From Lunularia cruciata (Eukaryota; Streptophyta; Marchantiopsida; Lunulariales; Lunulariaceae): 64,000 nucleotides of DNA. The position numbers were made by a program, and so were the translations under genes. Every line of letters starts with the position of its first letter. Position 1 is the stretch's first letter. Location of the stretch: NCBI GenBank assembly GCA_948567375.1, contig OX419758.1, positions 56,797,001 to 56,861,000 on the forward strand. Reading direction: 5' to 3'. Shown one piece after another: positions 1-10,257 of the stretch. The notes under the pieces were generated by a model. That model ran no database searches. It was not told the DNA's origin and saw only the letters and a program-made list of their open reading frames with translations.

Positions 1-195
1 TCATTAGATTCTCCTTGCTAAGTTTGATTTACACAACAAAAATAGGAATATTTCTCCTCAAAACTTATTCTATAACTACTTCTTTGACAAACCTTCTATC
101 TTGAGATTAATTGTCTTAGGCATCTTCCTCAAAGGTGCTTATCAACCCAATTTATAAATTTTTTCTTAATGATACACTTTAATTTTTCATTGAGT
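1..195 (-). mobile_element. E8: fragment of a minus-strand chromovirus pol region (left part)
   Basis: From about position 80 the plus strand matches, with many changes, the stretch around 36020-36150 of element E4, which is the protease-to-RT linker read on the minus strand. The match breaks at 195 and resumes at 18048, exactly where E1 is inserted. This is therefore the left half of an older element of the E4 family, split by E1. It is too short and decayed to encode anything. Confidence 0.7.
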
Positions 196-258
196 TGTAA
201 TACTATTAGCTAAAAAAATTATCTAGAATGAGAGGTTAGGTATTTTGGAAAGAAAGAA
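196..258 (+). repeat. E1 5' LTR remnant (first ~60 bp only)
   Basis: The sequence starts TGTAATACTATTAGCTA, like the E3 3' LTR start at 38862, and lies right after the TGAGT target duplication. Similarity to the LTR stops after about 60 bp and the E1 leader follows, so most of the 5' LTR has been deleted. Confidence 0.75.
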
Positions 259-674
259 GATGAAATGGATCCTAACAAAGTATAATTTCAAGCACTTAAT
301 TTCCCTTCCTAAACCCTTCCATATCAACCTTATATATATGTATCCAAAGTGAGCAAGTGAGAGCATACCTTACTAATCATTTTAGAGTAGAATTTATGGA
401 CGTAGTAATAAATTTGCCAAACATTGTGATTTTATCTGTTGTGATATAAAATAAAAATCTATCATGTACTTATGCTAAAAATGATATTCAAGGACTTTGT
501 GGTTCACAACTTTGGTGAGGAGTATTATCAATGAGTGATAGCCTGTAAGGTCCTTATGGTAGTCCCAATCATTTTTACTCCCTCTTGAGTAATCATATTA
601 ACCCTTTATTGAAGTTAGAAATATCTATTCAAAGTCCATTGTGTGTATGAATCATGGAGCTATAACTGCATGAT

Positions 675-1440
675 TTGATGCAAGGAATGTTGGGGATTTT
701 GAATGAGTTCCAAGAGATCAAGATGATGGTGGATGCATTACAAAGCCAAGTGTATACATTTGGAAGTGATAATGTAATGCAAGTAGTAGGATTGTCCCAA
801 AATCTAATGACAATGGCCAAAGTACCTACAAAATCACCCATGATGATGACACAAACTTTGGTCAACAATGAAGTTGGTCAAAAAAATAAGCCACATTGTT
901 ATTATGGATGAAGAAGGCATGCAATATCAAGCTTTATAATGGAAAATTCTCCATGAGAGTAGTGGAGAATTTGATCTCAAGAATGAATCAATACTTTCAA
1001 TTATTCATTGTAGAGATCACCAATCATTCTATAAGCATGTTTGCATGTGGGTACTTGATTGATAAATCTCTCACTTGGTATAATTCTTGGGAACAAGTAG
1101 TGTTGGTAGAAGGAATGGAGATCACATGGACTGCAATGCAAGAAGGATTGTTGAAAATTTTCCAATTTGTGGATTTTGTGCAACTAGCTCAAACTTGGCA
1201 ATGAGAGTTGAAGCAAAGGAATAACATATGTAGAGGCATTTCTTGACCTTTAGGTCATAATAATGATATGAGCCCAATGGAAGCCCTTGAAAACTTCAAA
1301 TGGGAATTAAAAGAGAAAATTTGACAAGAGGTAATGGTAAAACATATGTACTTAGTTTTTTAAGCCATTGCATATGCTTAGAGAATAGTACATGCACTTG
1401 GACAAGGTGAGGTGGTAGTCTTAGCATAAAATCATTGAGC
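675..1440 (+). pseudogene. E1 gag (decayed)
   Basis: Two overlapping frames, 675-911 and 896-1204, give a gag-like protein, and the reading continues with stops to about 1440. The retrotransposon-gag pattern is visible in a segment with FACGYLIDKSLTWYNSWEQ followed by a helix-rich stretch. The same arrangement recurs in E3 at 26540-27350, which supports gag. The role would be capsid formation around the element RNA. A degraded zinc-knuckle region lies near 1600-1640. No functional product is expected. Confidence 0.7.
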
Positions 1441-1869
1441 TAAAACACCACACTTTGGTAGACTAGTTTCTATAAAATTGGACAATATTTTTTTTTGAGA
1501 CTACGGAGCTCAAGTATTCCAACGAGAATGAGAACATGTCAAAGAAAGAGGAGATAGAGTCCAAGGAGAGAGGAAACTCAAGTAGAACAATAAAATTGTT
1601 ATAATTGTAGAAACTTTTGGTATAGCCATCAATTGTTGTGTTTGCTTCCTAGGGCACTTGGCCTCCATTTAGGTGACCTTTGAATAACCTTGAGGGACAA
1701 ATCAAAGATGAGGACACTAGAATCATGTCAGAAAATAAATATCACTAGTACATATACCTCATAACCTTATTGGCTCAAAAGAGAGGAGTAAAAGCAAGGA
1801 GAGGAAGAGACAAGTGCATGAATATTGAGGAAGACAACCGCACAATTAATTTTTGTAGATGGGAGTCCT

Positions 1870-2210
1870 AAAAGGAAATTAAATGAAATTATTGATAAAT
1901 CCTAGAGTAATAGATAATTTCTTGTCTCACTTTGTTGCAATAAGGTTGGATATGGAACTAGAGAAGGATGAGCATAAAGAAGTAGAGTTACCTAATGGTC
2001 AAACAAAGAAGATTGAGTCATAACTTAGAAAAGTAGAACTCTTTGTAGTAGAATAAAAGGAAAGAATTGAGTGGCAAGTGAGATGGCTAGCTTGTTACGA
2101 TATGATCTTGGGCATATCATGGATATAACACTACAACCCCATGGTAGAGTGGCAAAGGAAAATAGTGAGAACTAACCAATGGAGGATATTTAGAGATAGG
2201 ATAAGATCCA
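1870..2210 (+). pseudogene. E1 retropepsin-like protease (decayed)
   Basis: A frame near 1880 reads LLIDPRVIDNFLSH, a decayed version of the gypsy protease active-site block (usually a D-S/T-G-A stretch followed by N-F-I). Downstream is an MILGISWI-type motif and a HYNPMVEW stretch, which sit between protease and RT in this element class. E3 has the same pair at 27735 and 27860. The active-site glycine is not conserved and stops are present. Confidence 0.6.
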
Positions 2211-2329
2211 AAAAGCAATGATTGACTCTCTATATCATAGGAACAACAATTATTGGTAGGAAAATAGGTGTTTCTTGGCCTAATAAGAGAAGTCTAGAGT
2301 GCACAAATTGACAGAAATATTCTTGAAAA

Positions 2330-3060
2330 TCTCAAAGATGTGATATAAGAATTTAAATATATATTTCATGATGAGTTATCCTTAGGGTTACTACGTAAAA
2401 GGAGAGTAGATCATAAATCCAAGATACTTGCAAGTACATCTCCTTGTAAAGCCCCATATCAACTATCAACTCATGAGTTGGAGGAGTGCAAGGTTCAAAT
2501 CAAAGAAATGTTACAAAAAGAGTTCATCCAACCCAACATATTACTATATGGAGCTCTTGTCTTGTCAGTGAAGAAGAAAGACAATATGTTGTGGATGTGC
2601 ATTGACTATTAGGCCCTAAATCAACAAATGATGAAAAAAAAACCATAATCTCAAATAGATGACCTATTTGATCAACTCAATGGGGCAAAGCAGTTCACCA
2701 AACTCAACCTATGTAGTGATTATAAATAAATCAAGATTGCAAAGAAAGATAGGCATAAAACTGCTTTTTCAAACAAGGTATGGTCACTTCAAGTATCTAG
2801 TGACGTCATTTAGCCTTACTAGTGCACCAACCACTCTCACGAGTCTGATGAATGACCTTTGTCATCTACATTTGGATAATTCTATTATTACTTTTCTAGA
2901 TGATATCCTACTCTATAGTAGGGAAATGAAAGAACATAAGCAAAATTTGTAAAAAATTCCTCCAGGTTCTACAAAAGAATTGATGGACTCTTAAGTGCAA
3001 GTTTGGCAAGTCTAAAGAAGATTGCTTAGGTTATAGAGTAAGTGCATAAGGTATCAAATT
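2330..3060 (+). pseudogene. E1 reverse transcriptase (decayed)
   Basis: RT blocks are readable in order. First comes a KRRVDHKSKI entry segment near 2400. Next are the linker and LEECKVQIKEMLQKEFIQP, then the palm segment from 2659 with DDLFDQLN, and finally FLDDILLYS at about 2893-2920, the YxDD-box equivalent. Several stops and frameshifts break the reading, including one in the conserved CIDY block (TAG after DY). The domain would have copied element RNA into DNA; it cannot do so now. Confidence 0.85.
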
Positions 3061-3660
3061 TTAATAGATAAAATAGAAGCCATTTAGAACTGAAGTGCTC
3101 CAAAGGATTAAATTAAACTCAAGTGTTTCTTAGGATTAACTAGATTCTATTGTTAATTTATCAAGGACTTTTCTAGTGTTGCACAACCCCAAATACAAAT
3201 ACTTGGCAAAAAGAAGAAATGAATGTGAGGAAGCACATAGGAACTTACCTATCAAGCATTGAAAGATACATTATTACATGCACCAATCTTAAAATTGTAT
3301 GACCCCAAATGTCCAATCAAGCTAGCTATAGATGCATCAAGCATTGCAACAAGAGCAATTCAACAAGAATGGGTTGATAGATGGTACAAACTCATATATT
3401 TTTCTTTAAATTTATTATTGGTAGAATATAATTATCACACCACCAAACAAGAAGAGTTGGCAATTGTCCTTGCTACCAAGCATTGGAAGGGTTATCTTGT
3501 TAAGAAGGCATTTGCAGTAGAGATAAATCACAAACCACTTGTATACCTAGAAACATAAAAAATTTTATTCTTTATTTGTTGGGAAAAGTGGATATAATAG
3601 TTTTACATGACTATCACATATGTGGAGTGCAAGAAGCAACTGGTGGAAGCATTAACCTAA
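3060..3660 (+). pseudogene. E1 RNase H domain (decayed)
   Basis: The best open stretch is 3259-3558 (99 codons). It shows the Ty3/gypsy RT-associated RNase H pattern: LAIDASSIATRAIQQE, IYFSLNLLLVEYNYHTTKQE and a HWKGYL block. The first acidic residue (D in IDASS) and the E of the KQEELAIV block are present. The flanks are broken. This domain normally degrades the RNA strand of the RNA-DNA hybrid. Confidence 0.8.
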
Positions 3661-3779
3661 ATACTTATTGTGAAGAATATGGTTGTAGAAGTCAAGATAA
3701 ACCTAGATTTTTAGATGTAAATTCTTGATGCTACAAAGACCAACCTATAGATTATAGGAGCTCAATCATCTAAAGGAGT

Positions 3780-4039
3780 AACTAGTACCCAAGGACTCAC
3801 CTTCCTTGATGGCAAGTTATGGATCCCTAATGATCCAAACATACAAACCATTATTCTTGTTGAATGTCATGATTCTAATGTTGTAGGTCATGTTGGAGCG
3901 GAGAAGACTTTAGATGCAGTCAAATGCTATTACTGTTGGTCCATGTTGGGCAAAGATGTGATATAGTATGTTCAAAGCTGCAAAATCTATCAGCAAAATA
4001 AAACCCCTAATCAACCTCTTGTAGGTCTCCTTTATACTA
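3780..4039 (+). pseudogene. E1 integrase, N-terminal part, cut by E2
   Basis: A frame reads a zinc-binding-type HHCC module: an H in VECHDSNVVGHVGAEKT near 3860-3900, and CKIYQQNK near 3980-4000, the CxxxQ relic. The reading stops at 4039 in the sequence corresponding to 29770-29815 of E3. E2 starts at 4040. The integrase continues at 16610. Confidence 0.75.
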
Positions 4040-4485
4040 TCACGTCATTTGTATGTCGCATCTAGATTGCTCGGACACTAGAGTTCCAGTGATAGTAGTT
4101 AGAGTTATTTCAACAGTTTCTCAGAGACTACTTTCCGATGGTCAGATTTTGTGTTTGGGGTATTGACTTCCCAATGGGGCCCACCGTCACTTTGCACCAT
4201 TTGCACCATCGAGTGTGCCGTCAGTGGGATTGTTAGGGTTCAGACCTAGCTCAAGGCCAAGGGGTATACTTTTGAAGTGCAGCTCCAGAGAGCTCACTTC
4301 TTTGATGTTGAGCCTTCGAGTTCTTGGCTATGGTGGACAGAGGCCAGCGAGCGTCACCTAGATTCTCTATGCTTGAGTGGGTGTGGCTTGACTGTAATCA
4401 ATGCCCACTTGTTGGCAATTTATAGAGTGAATGATCAAAGACTGATCTGAGTTGAGTTGAGTTGAGAGTGGTAAACAATCTGATT
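4040..4485 (+). repeat. E2 left LTR, lacking its first ~105 bp
   Basis: From TCACGTCATTT onward this matches 16061-16504, with mostly transition differences. It ends GATTACA, followed at once by a primer-site-like ATCAGAG. The first 105 bp present in the right LTR (15952-16056) are missing here; E1 sequence abuts instead. Confidence 0.85.
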
Positions 4486-4496
4486 ACATCAGAGAA
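4483..4496 (+). promoter_or_regulatory. E2 primer binding site (probable)
   Basis: TACATCAGAGAAG immediately follows the LTR end and resembles the initiator-Met tRNA primer site of plant LTR elements (TGGTATCAGAGC), matching at ATCAGAG. The element family's orientation and LTR end fit this. Confidence 0.55.
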
Positions 4497-4593
4497 GTGA
4501 AGTCAGTGAGAAATCGGATGCAAGAACTTTGAGTGTTGGTGGTATCTCCAAGCTCGGTGGATCATTGGTAGCTCAATTCAAGTTCTGTGTTTC

Positions 4594-5087
4594 CCTAGTG
4601 TGTAGAAGCTCGTTCAATTGATGTAGATTTGGCAGTAAGGCAGATGGTGTGCAGAAGCGTTGGCCAAATTTCAAGCAAAGAAGGAGCAAATTTTGAGCAG
4701 TGGTTGTGATTTTGAGCTCAGGAGGTGAAGGCAAGACCAATTTGCTACAAGTTGGGCTCAGAAAGTCAAATTGAAGATGGAGTTAGGAAGCTATTCTCAT
4801 GAATTTGTGATTTGGAAAAACTCGTGTTGTCAAATTTTTTCCTAGTGTGTAGAAGCTCGTTCAATTCATGTAGATTTGGCAGTAAGGCAAATGGTGTGCA
4901 AAAGTGCTGGCAAAATTTTGAGCAAAGAAGGAGCAAATTTTGAGCAATGGTTGTGATTTTGAGCTCAAGAGGTGAAGGCAGGACCAATTTGCTATGAGTT
5001 AGGCTTAGAAAATCAAATTGAAGGTGGAGTTGGGAAGCTATTCTCATGAATTTGTGATTTGGAAAAAACCGTGTTGTCAATTTGGCT
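4594..5087 (+). repeat. 247-bp tandem duplication in the E2 leader
   Basis: The block starting CCTAGTGTGTAGAAGCTCG at 4594 recurs at 4841 with a period of 247 bp. The second copy runs to about 5087. The copies differ by scattered substitutions, so this is not a recent duplication. It lies in the untranslated leader between the primer site and gag. Confidence 0.85.
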
Positions 5088-6234
5088 TGAGTGGAAAGTT
5101 AGCGGGGGATTTGGCGGACAGCCAACTTTAGGGTTTATGTCAGATTTTACTTGGAATTTACGTCAGATTTTGGCCAGATTTGGAGGAGTTTCACTATTTG
5201 GCCAGATTTGGAGGAATTTTGCTAGTTTGGAGGACTTTTGCAAGTTTGTAGAAGTTTTGCCAATTTTGGAGGAGGTTTGAAGTGGCAAGAAGAAAGGCCT
5301 CATTTGGCAGAATTTTGGCATTTCAAGGCATAGGGCTGTGGGCTATGAGAGGCTACAAAGGGCCAGCAAGCCAACTTGCTGGCGTGAGGCTAGCTATTTT
5401 AGAGTAGATTTTGGTCATTGGTTGGCAAAATCTATCTTTCCTGCTAGATTGTGCGCAACAAGGTTTGACTCCTAGATCTGTTGTTCCTAGACTAGACTAG
5501 TGCCCTAGCCAACTGGTCCACCCTCACTTGTTGTCATAGTGAATGTGCCACTGTTATCTATACACATGTAGCTTTGGCTAGGAGAGGCAATTTGATCTCA
5601 TTCTTGGTGATCCTGGTAGCTTAGGACTTAGATACAAACTTCTCTTATGTCAAATGCCAAATGGTGGCAGAGTTAATCCCGTGTTCAGTTATGAGATAGA
5701 GGGCTTTCATTTAGATTTTTTGTGATTGGACCCCTTCCATTCCTGTTTGTGCACCACGTTTGTGTGAGGTGCCATGACTTTTGAGTGTTGGTGCTCTTGT
5801 GTGCTCTGGGTAGTGAGGCTGGAGTGATGACCAATCAAACTACCTTTGTTTCTCTCCCGGTGAGGTAGGAAGTGATGACCTGCAGACCAAGAGAGTGCGT
5901 GTTATGATGGCAGGTTACAGGTTTCCCTTTCCCCTAGTGTAGTTATCTTGGTTAGAATTACATTAGTGGGTGGTGCTTAGTTGGTATTGGCACTTGGTGG
6001 GGTACTTGCAGTTGTGACTTGCAATTGCAGTTGGTGGTTCTGGTTTGATGTTGCAATTACTTTGTCACGACGGAGTTCTTTGGGGATTCCAAAGGAAATA
6101 GCCTTGCAGTACGTAGTGGGTTTACTCAGAGTGGCACTTGGTATCAGCCTGTATCTCAAGTCCCAGTGAGGGAGGAGATTGACTTTGAGTTGGAGTTCGA
6201 TACATGAGCTGATTCAGTTGAGAGTGCACTTGGT
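5088..6234 (+). other. E2 leader, no convincing gene
   Basis: This 1.1-kb stretch between the leader duplication and gag contains only short frames with repetitive TTTGG/GGAG composition. I see no domain. It is probably the untranslated leader, possibly with the first gag codons near 6200. Confidence 0.5.
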
Positions 6235-7766
6235 GTGTCCACACCATTGTTGTGGGACATGGACAAGATTTATGGGGCCTCCAAAGACCCTAGGCATTAC
6301 TCTAGTACAATGGGTACCATTGAGTTGGATGACTTCATCCTAGAGTTCGATAGTTGGTGTGATCTGCAGCAGATGCGGAACCGACTTTGTTCACACTCTT
6401 CATGGCATGGAAGGGATTGTTTCAGCACTTGGAGGGTCCGCCAATGGATGATTACCATGAGTTTAGGAGAGCTCATTTGGAGGAGATTGAGTTATGGAGA
6501 TAGTATTGGTCTCCACACTATGTCTCCATCACTTCAGGCTTGGTGGCCAGGAGTAGATTGGCTGTACCTACGAGTTCTAGCTCGAGTAGTGTTGGTGGAG
6601 CTAGTGGAGGTGCACTAGCTGGAGATAATGCTATTACAAGTGGAGGTACCGCTACAAGAGGTGGTGTAGTACCAGGGTTTAACCCCATGGTGGAGTTCTT
6701 CTTGTGTTTGAGGCAAGACTACCAAGGAGTGCGGACTGACAAGATGAGGAGCTTGCAGGAGTTCCAACGGAAGGTTGGAGAGAGCTTACATGAGGCATAC
6801 ACTCACATGAGGCGGCTGATCAGTTTCACTTAGGGAGTTACTGAGGCCCAGGCAGTCTAGTTTTGGTATGGGATACTGGACAAGGAGTTGCGATGTAGAG
6901 TTTGTGATGCTACATTGTTATAGGCTACTTCACCTACTTTGGCAGTGGTCTTTGGTTTGGCTGAGCGTATTGAGCTCAACATGATGGAGGAGAGAGTGGT
7001 GATATCTAGATTTGGTAGTGAGACCTCATCCACGGTTGTGACTTCTTCTAGAGTGCAGCAGAGTGCACCACGCCCAGTTGGTTTTTGAGGACAGGGTGGA
7101 CAGCCTAGATCCTATGGAGCAAGTGGAGGGCCTAGTGGAGTTAGACCCTTACCTTCATTTGTGGGTCAACAATAGCCAATGAGTGGTAGTGTTGCTTGTT
7201 GGACTTGTGGTGGACCTCACCATAGGAGAAAGTGTACTCAAGGCAACAGACCTGATACCTCTGGTGCATCACAGCCATCACAAAGGCAGTGTGAGCACTA
7301 CCACAAATGTGGTCACACTAGTGACCGGTGTTTTGACCTACACTCAGAGTTACGGAGTGGTAGGGCTACTATGGCAGGTAGTAGAGGAGCTCCAGTTCAT
7401 GGAGGACGAGGTGGTAGAGGTGGTGGTAGAGGATCTACACCTAGTAGGGGTGCAGTACCTGCCCTTACTTTTGACACAACTATGGCTACTCGGATTGAGC
7501 AGTTGGAGCAAAGATTGGCTAGTATGGCTATTGCTCAGAGGAGATCAGATTTGGGTGCTGAGGCTTCCACCTCATATGCTTGTGATATAGATGCTTTGGA
7601 CTTCATGTGCGGAGCAACACAGGTGGATGCATCTACAACAGTGACTAGGAATGCAGTATGTGCTCCAGAGCCTAGAGGAGCATCAGTGGAGTTGGACCCA
7701 CAGAGAGGAGAGGTTGGGAGACAGGTCAGACTTCCCCTGTCTTTCACACTATCTAAGGCATTGTAG
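6235..7766 (+). pseudogene. E2 gag with two zinc knuckles (decayed)
   Basis: The N-terminal part starts in the frame of 6235 and shifts near 6390-6540. The main frame then runs with stops to 7766. A capsid-like segment (EFFLCLRQDYQGVRTDKMRS and SLQEFQRKVGESLHEAYTHM) is followed by a low-complexity Gly/Ser region. Two nucleic-acid-binding knuckles come next: CWTCGGPHHRRKC near 7198, and CEHYHKCGHTSDRC near 7291, where the second cysteine is Tyr. An RGG-like glycine-arginine stretch (7390-7440) and a short coiled-coil-like EQLEQRLASM follow. Stops are mostly TAG at positions where Gln would be natural. The role would be packaging of element RNA. Confidence 0.85.
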
Positions 7767-8129
7767 ATGACATCCATGGTTCCTAGACATCCCAATGCAG
7801 GTGTGGGAGGTGGTGATGGAGTGCATGATGGACTACCTGCTAGTCAGCCACCTGCTACTATATAGACTAAGTCTAGCATGATGTTGGGAGTGGCTTAGCT
7901 GATTATGCGGTGTCCTTTGTTTTTGGCCAATGACATGTTTACATTGGGAGTTGACCCAGCCCTAGTGTTCTGGTTGGCTACCACACTTTGTGAGATTAGG
8001 GATGATGCGGTTCCTACTACTAGGGCAGAGGTGGTTGATAGTAGAGCTGATTTGGTTGAGGAGCATGGGATCCGTTCAGTGACCAGTGGTTTATGGCAGG
8101 TAGTAGCGGCTAGATTGGAGGAATTGCCA

Positions 8130-8530
8130 ACTAGACCGGCCTTTGAGAGAGCGCGGTTCACACTTGGTGTTATCCCATTGGATAACCAGAGGGGGATTTT
8201 TTGTTTGGTGGGACCTTCAGGGAAGGTCTATATACCATAGAGAGTCTTGTTAGACTCTAGTGCGTAGCCCTTTATGTTGGGGAAGGCGACAATTGTTGGT
8301 CTGGAGTTATGGAAGACCAATGTGGAGAGGTGTCCATTTCAAATCCAAACATCTTTAGGTGGTGGTTCGACACAATACATCACACGTGGGGAGCTTGTTG
8401 TCCAGGTTCAGCCTGGTCATCCGACTGATAGCTTTGTGGTGAGAGCTTAGGCTATTGCGACAATAGCTGAGTTATACGATGTGCTAGTTGGGGGAGTAGT
8501 GTTATACCCCCATGGGTTTTAGCATTGACT
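8130..8530 (+). pseudogene. E2 aspartic protease (retropepsin-like, decayed)
   Basis: The frame of the gag 3' region continues to LLDSSA (Asp codon 8253-8255), the position of the D-S/T-G-A active site with Gly replaced by Ser. TAG follows directly. Downstream is a YDVLVGGVVLYPHGF segment near 8475-8520, the flap/ILG block typical of gypsy proteases. TAG codons at 8265 and 8449 interrupt it. It would have cleaved the Gag-Pol polyprotein. Confidence 0.7.
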
Positions 8531-8643
8531 ATTGGGAGGAGACAACCTCCTATAGACCTGGTTGGCAGTTTGGTGAGGGACGGGTATGTTGCCTACTAGT
8601 ACGCTTCAGTAGTGGCAATCTTGGCTCACTATAGTTTGGGACC

Positions 8644-10248
8644 ATGGCAACATCAGTTTTAGCTTTCAGTGGTGTAGTTACTTGGCCTGGTGACTTGTTG
8701 GAGGGGAACGCCCATGCAGAGGATACTCCAGTACCAGAGGAGATCACTCGGCTTTGGAGTACGAGTGGGATTGTTCCATCCACCTTGGATGTTCTATTGT
8801 GGAGTTCAAAGGAGGCATTGCAGCAACATGCAGATCAGTTGGTGCAACAAGCTTGGAGTGGAGCCTTCGTACCATCAGGAGATGAGTGTGAAGATGAGCC
8901 TCTAGAGGCGATTGCTTTGACAACTCTGGATACCACACTCATTGCTTGGCAGTATCCAGTAGAGGGGATATGCCTATTGGAGTTGTTTGGTGGGATCAAC
9001 ACCAGACTAGCTACGGTGTTAAAGGCGGGTATTCGAGTACAGAGGTACTTGTATGTAGAGAGAGATGAGACTGCTAGGCAAGTCTCTCTACATCATGGGG
9101 CACACTTGACCTATTGATATCCGGAGTTATTACCGATGTCAACAGTCAAAGGTTACCAGAAGGCCCTACCAATAGATATTTCCTTACTGTGGGTGCATGA
9201 CCTAGAGAGACATGGGCCTATTCACTTGGTGATTTATGGATGGCCATGTCAGGGACATACACATGCTGGTATAGGTTTGGGTCTTCAAGACCCTCGTTCA
9301 TGTGTGTTTTGGGAGATGTTACGGATATTACGACATTCCCAGGTTCATCAGTCCGTTTCTCCAGCTTACCTTTTGGAGAATGTTCCTTTGATGGGTGATT
9401 CTTGTACCAGAGTGGTGGCAAGTACACATCAGGTCCATTCTTGGATGGGACCTACTATATTGTTAGATGCAGCCAGAGTGGGATCACGGGCTCATCATCT
9501 TTGTCTTTGGTGGACAAACCTCATACCCCAAGAGGTTCTACAACGCGCTTATGATGGGATTTAGCGACTTGACCACATCCTTGTTGATGACATCTTGGAT
9601 GTTGGACGTCAGTCTCAGACAGTGGTAGTGGTTGATAGGTCACCTATGGCAGTGGTGAACCTAGTTGGATAGCCTAGAGCCGCATTTCCCACATTCATGA
9701 GTTTCCCAAGCTCTCATTTTTTTTGAGAGTGAGGACCTAGACTTGTTTGGGACTCACAATTACAACAGTTGGTGGAGCCCAACGCTGATGAGAGAGAGCG
9801 GGCAATGGGTTTTTGCACCGGTATAACCGCTATTCCAGTAGTTTCAGAGGCATTCAGGTGTCAGGTGTTAGGTCAGGCTATGGGCCTAAACTGTTTGACC
9901 TGGATTGTGATCCTTGGCTTGGCAGAGCACGGTAGGATGCACTTGATTGGCATCACCACTCGGACACTTGTGAACCTTGTGCCTATCGAGATGATTCAGG
10001 CATATGCTGGGGGCGATGGACCAAGTGGACATGGTATTCTTGGGACACATCCAATAGCTACTAGGGAGAGTGGTCTACTTGGAGTCCATCCAGGTGAGCG
10101 TGGGCTACTTGGATTACACCCTTGGTCCACTTGGGATGCAGCTAGAGGATGTGTGGAGCTTGCAGCCAGAGTGGAGGGAGTTTTTCACATAGAGGTTGGG
10201 ACCTCTAGTGGTCAGGAGCATGACACTATTGCTCCCAAGGGCCCAGTA
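8644..10248 (+). pseudogene. E2-encoded C5-cytosine DNA methyltransferase, DNMT3-like order
   Basis: Three stretches in one frame (8644-9117, 9136-9564, 9769-10251) form one protein between protease and RT. Motif I, the cofactor-binding loop, reads ICLLELFGGINTRLATVLKA near 8968-9027. Motif IV reads GPIHLVIYGWPCQGHTHAG, with the catalytic Cys codon at 9247-9249. Motif VI reads YLLENVPLMGD, with Glu at 9376-9378. Motif VIII reads LDAARVGSRAHHL near 9464-9502. Motifs IX/X read ERERAMGF and GQAMGLNCLTW near 9789-9902. The order I-IV-VI-VIII-X is unpermuted, unlike plant DRM enzymes. The family transfers methyl groups from S-adenosylmethionine to cytosine C5. The breaks are TGA at 9115, TAG at 9562, TAG near 9670 and two TGA near 9725-9733. 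Flanking gag/protease and RT frames place it inside pol, so it is not a random host insertion. Confidence 0.87.
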
Positions 10249-10257
10249 TAGCAGCCA

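Noticed and set aside
7183-7590. Alternative-frame open stretch over E2 gag
   Set aside because: A valine/leucine-rich shadow of the gag frame that carries the zinc knuckles.
8644-10248. Bacterial contamination or a host methyltransferase gene as source of the methyltransferase signal
   Set aside because: The frame lies between protease and RT of the same element, with the same codon style and the same TAG-type decay, so it belongs to the retrotransposon.
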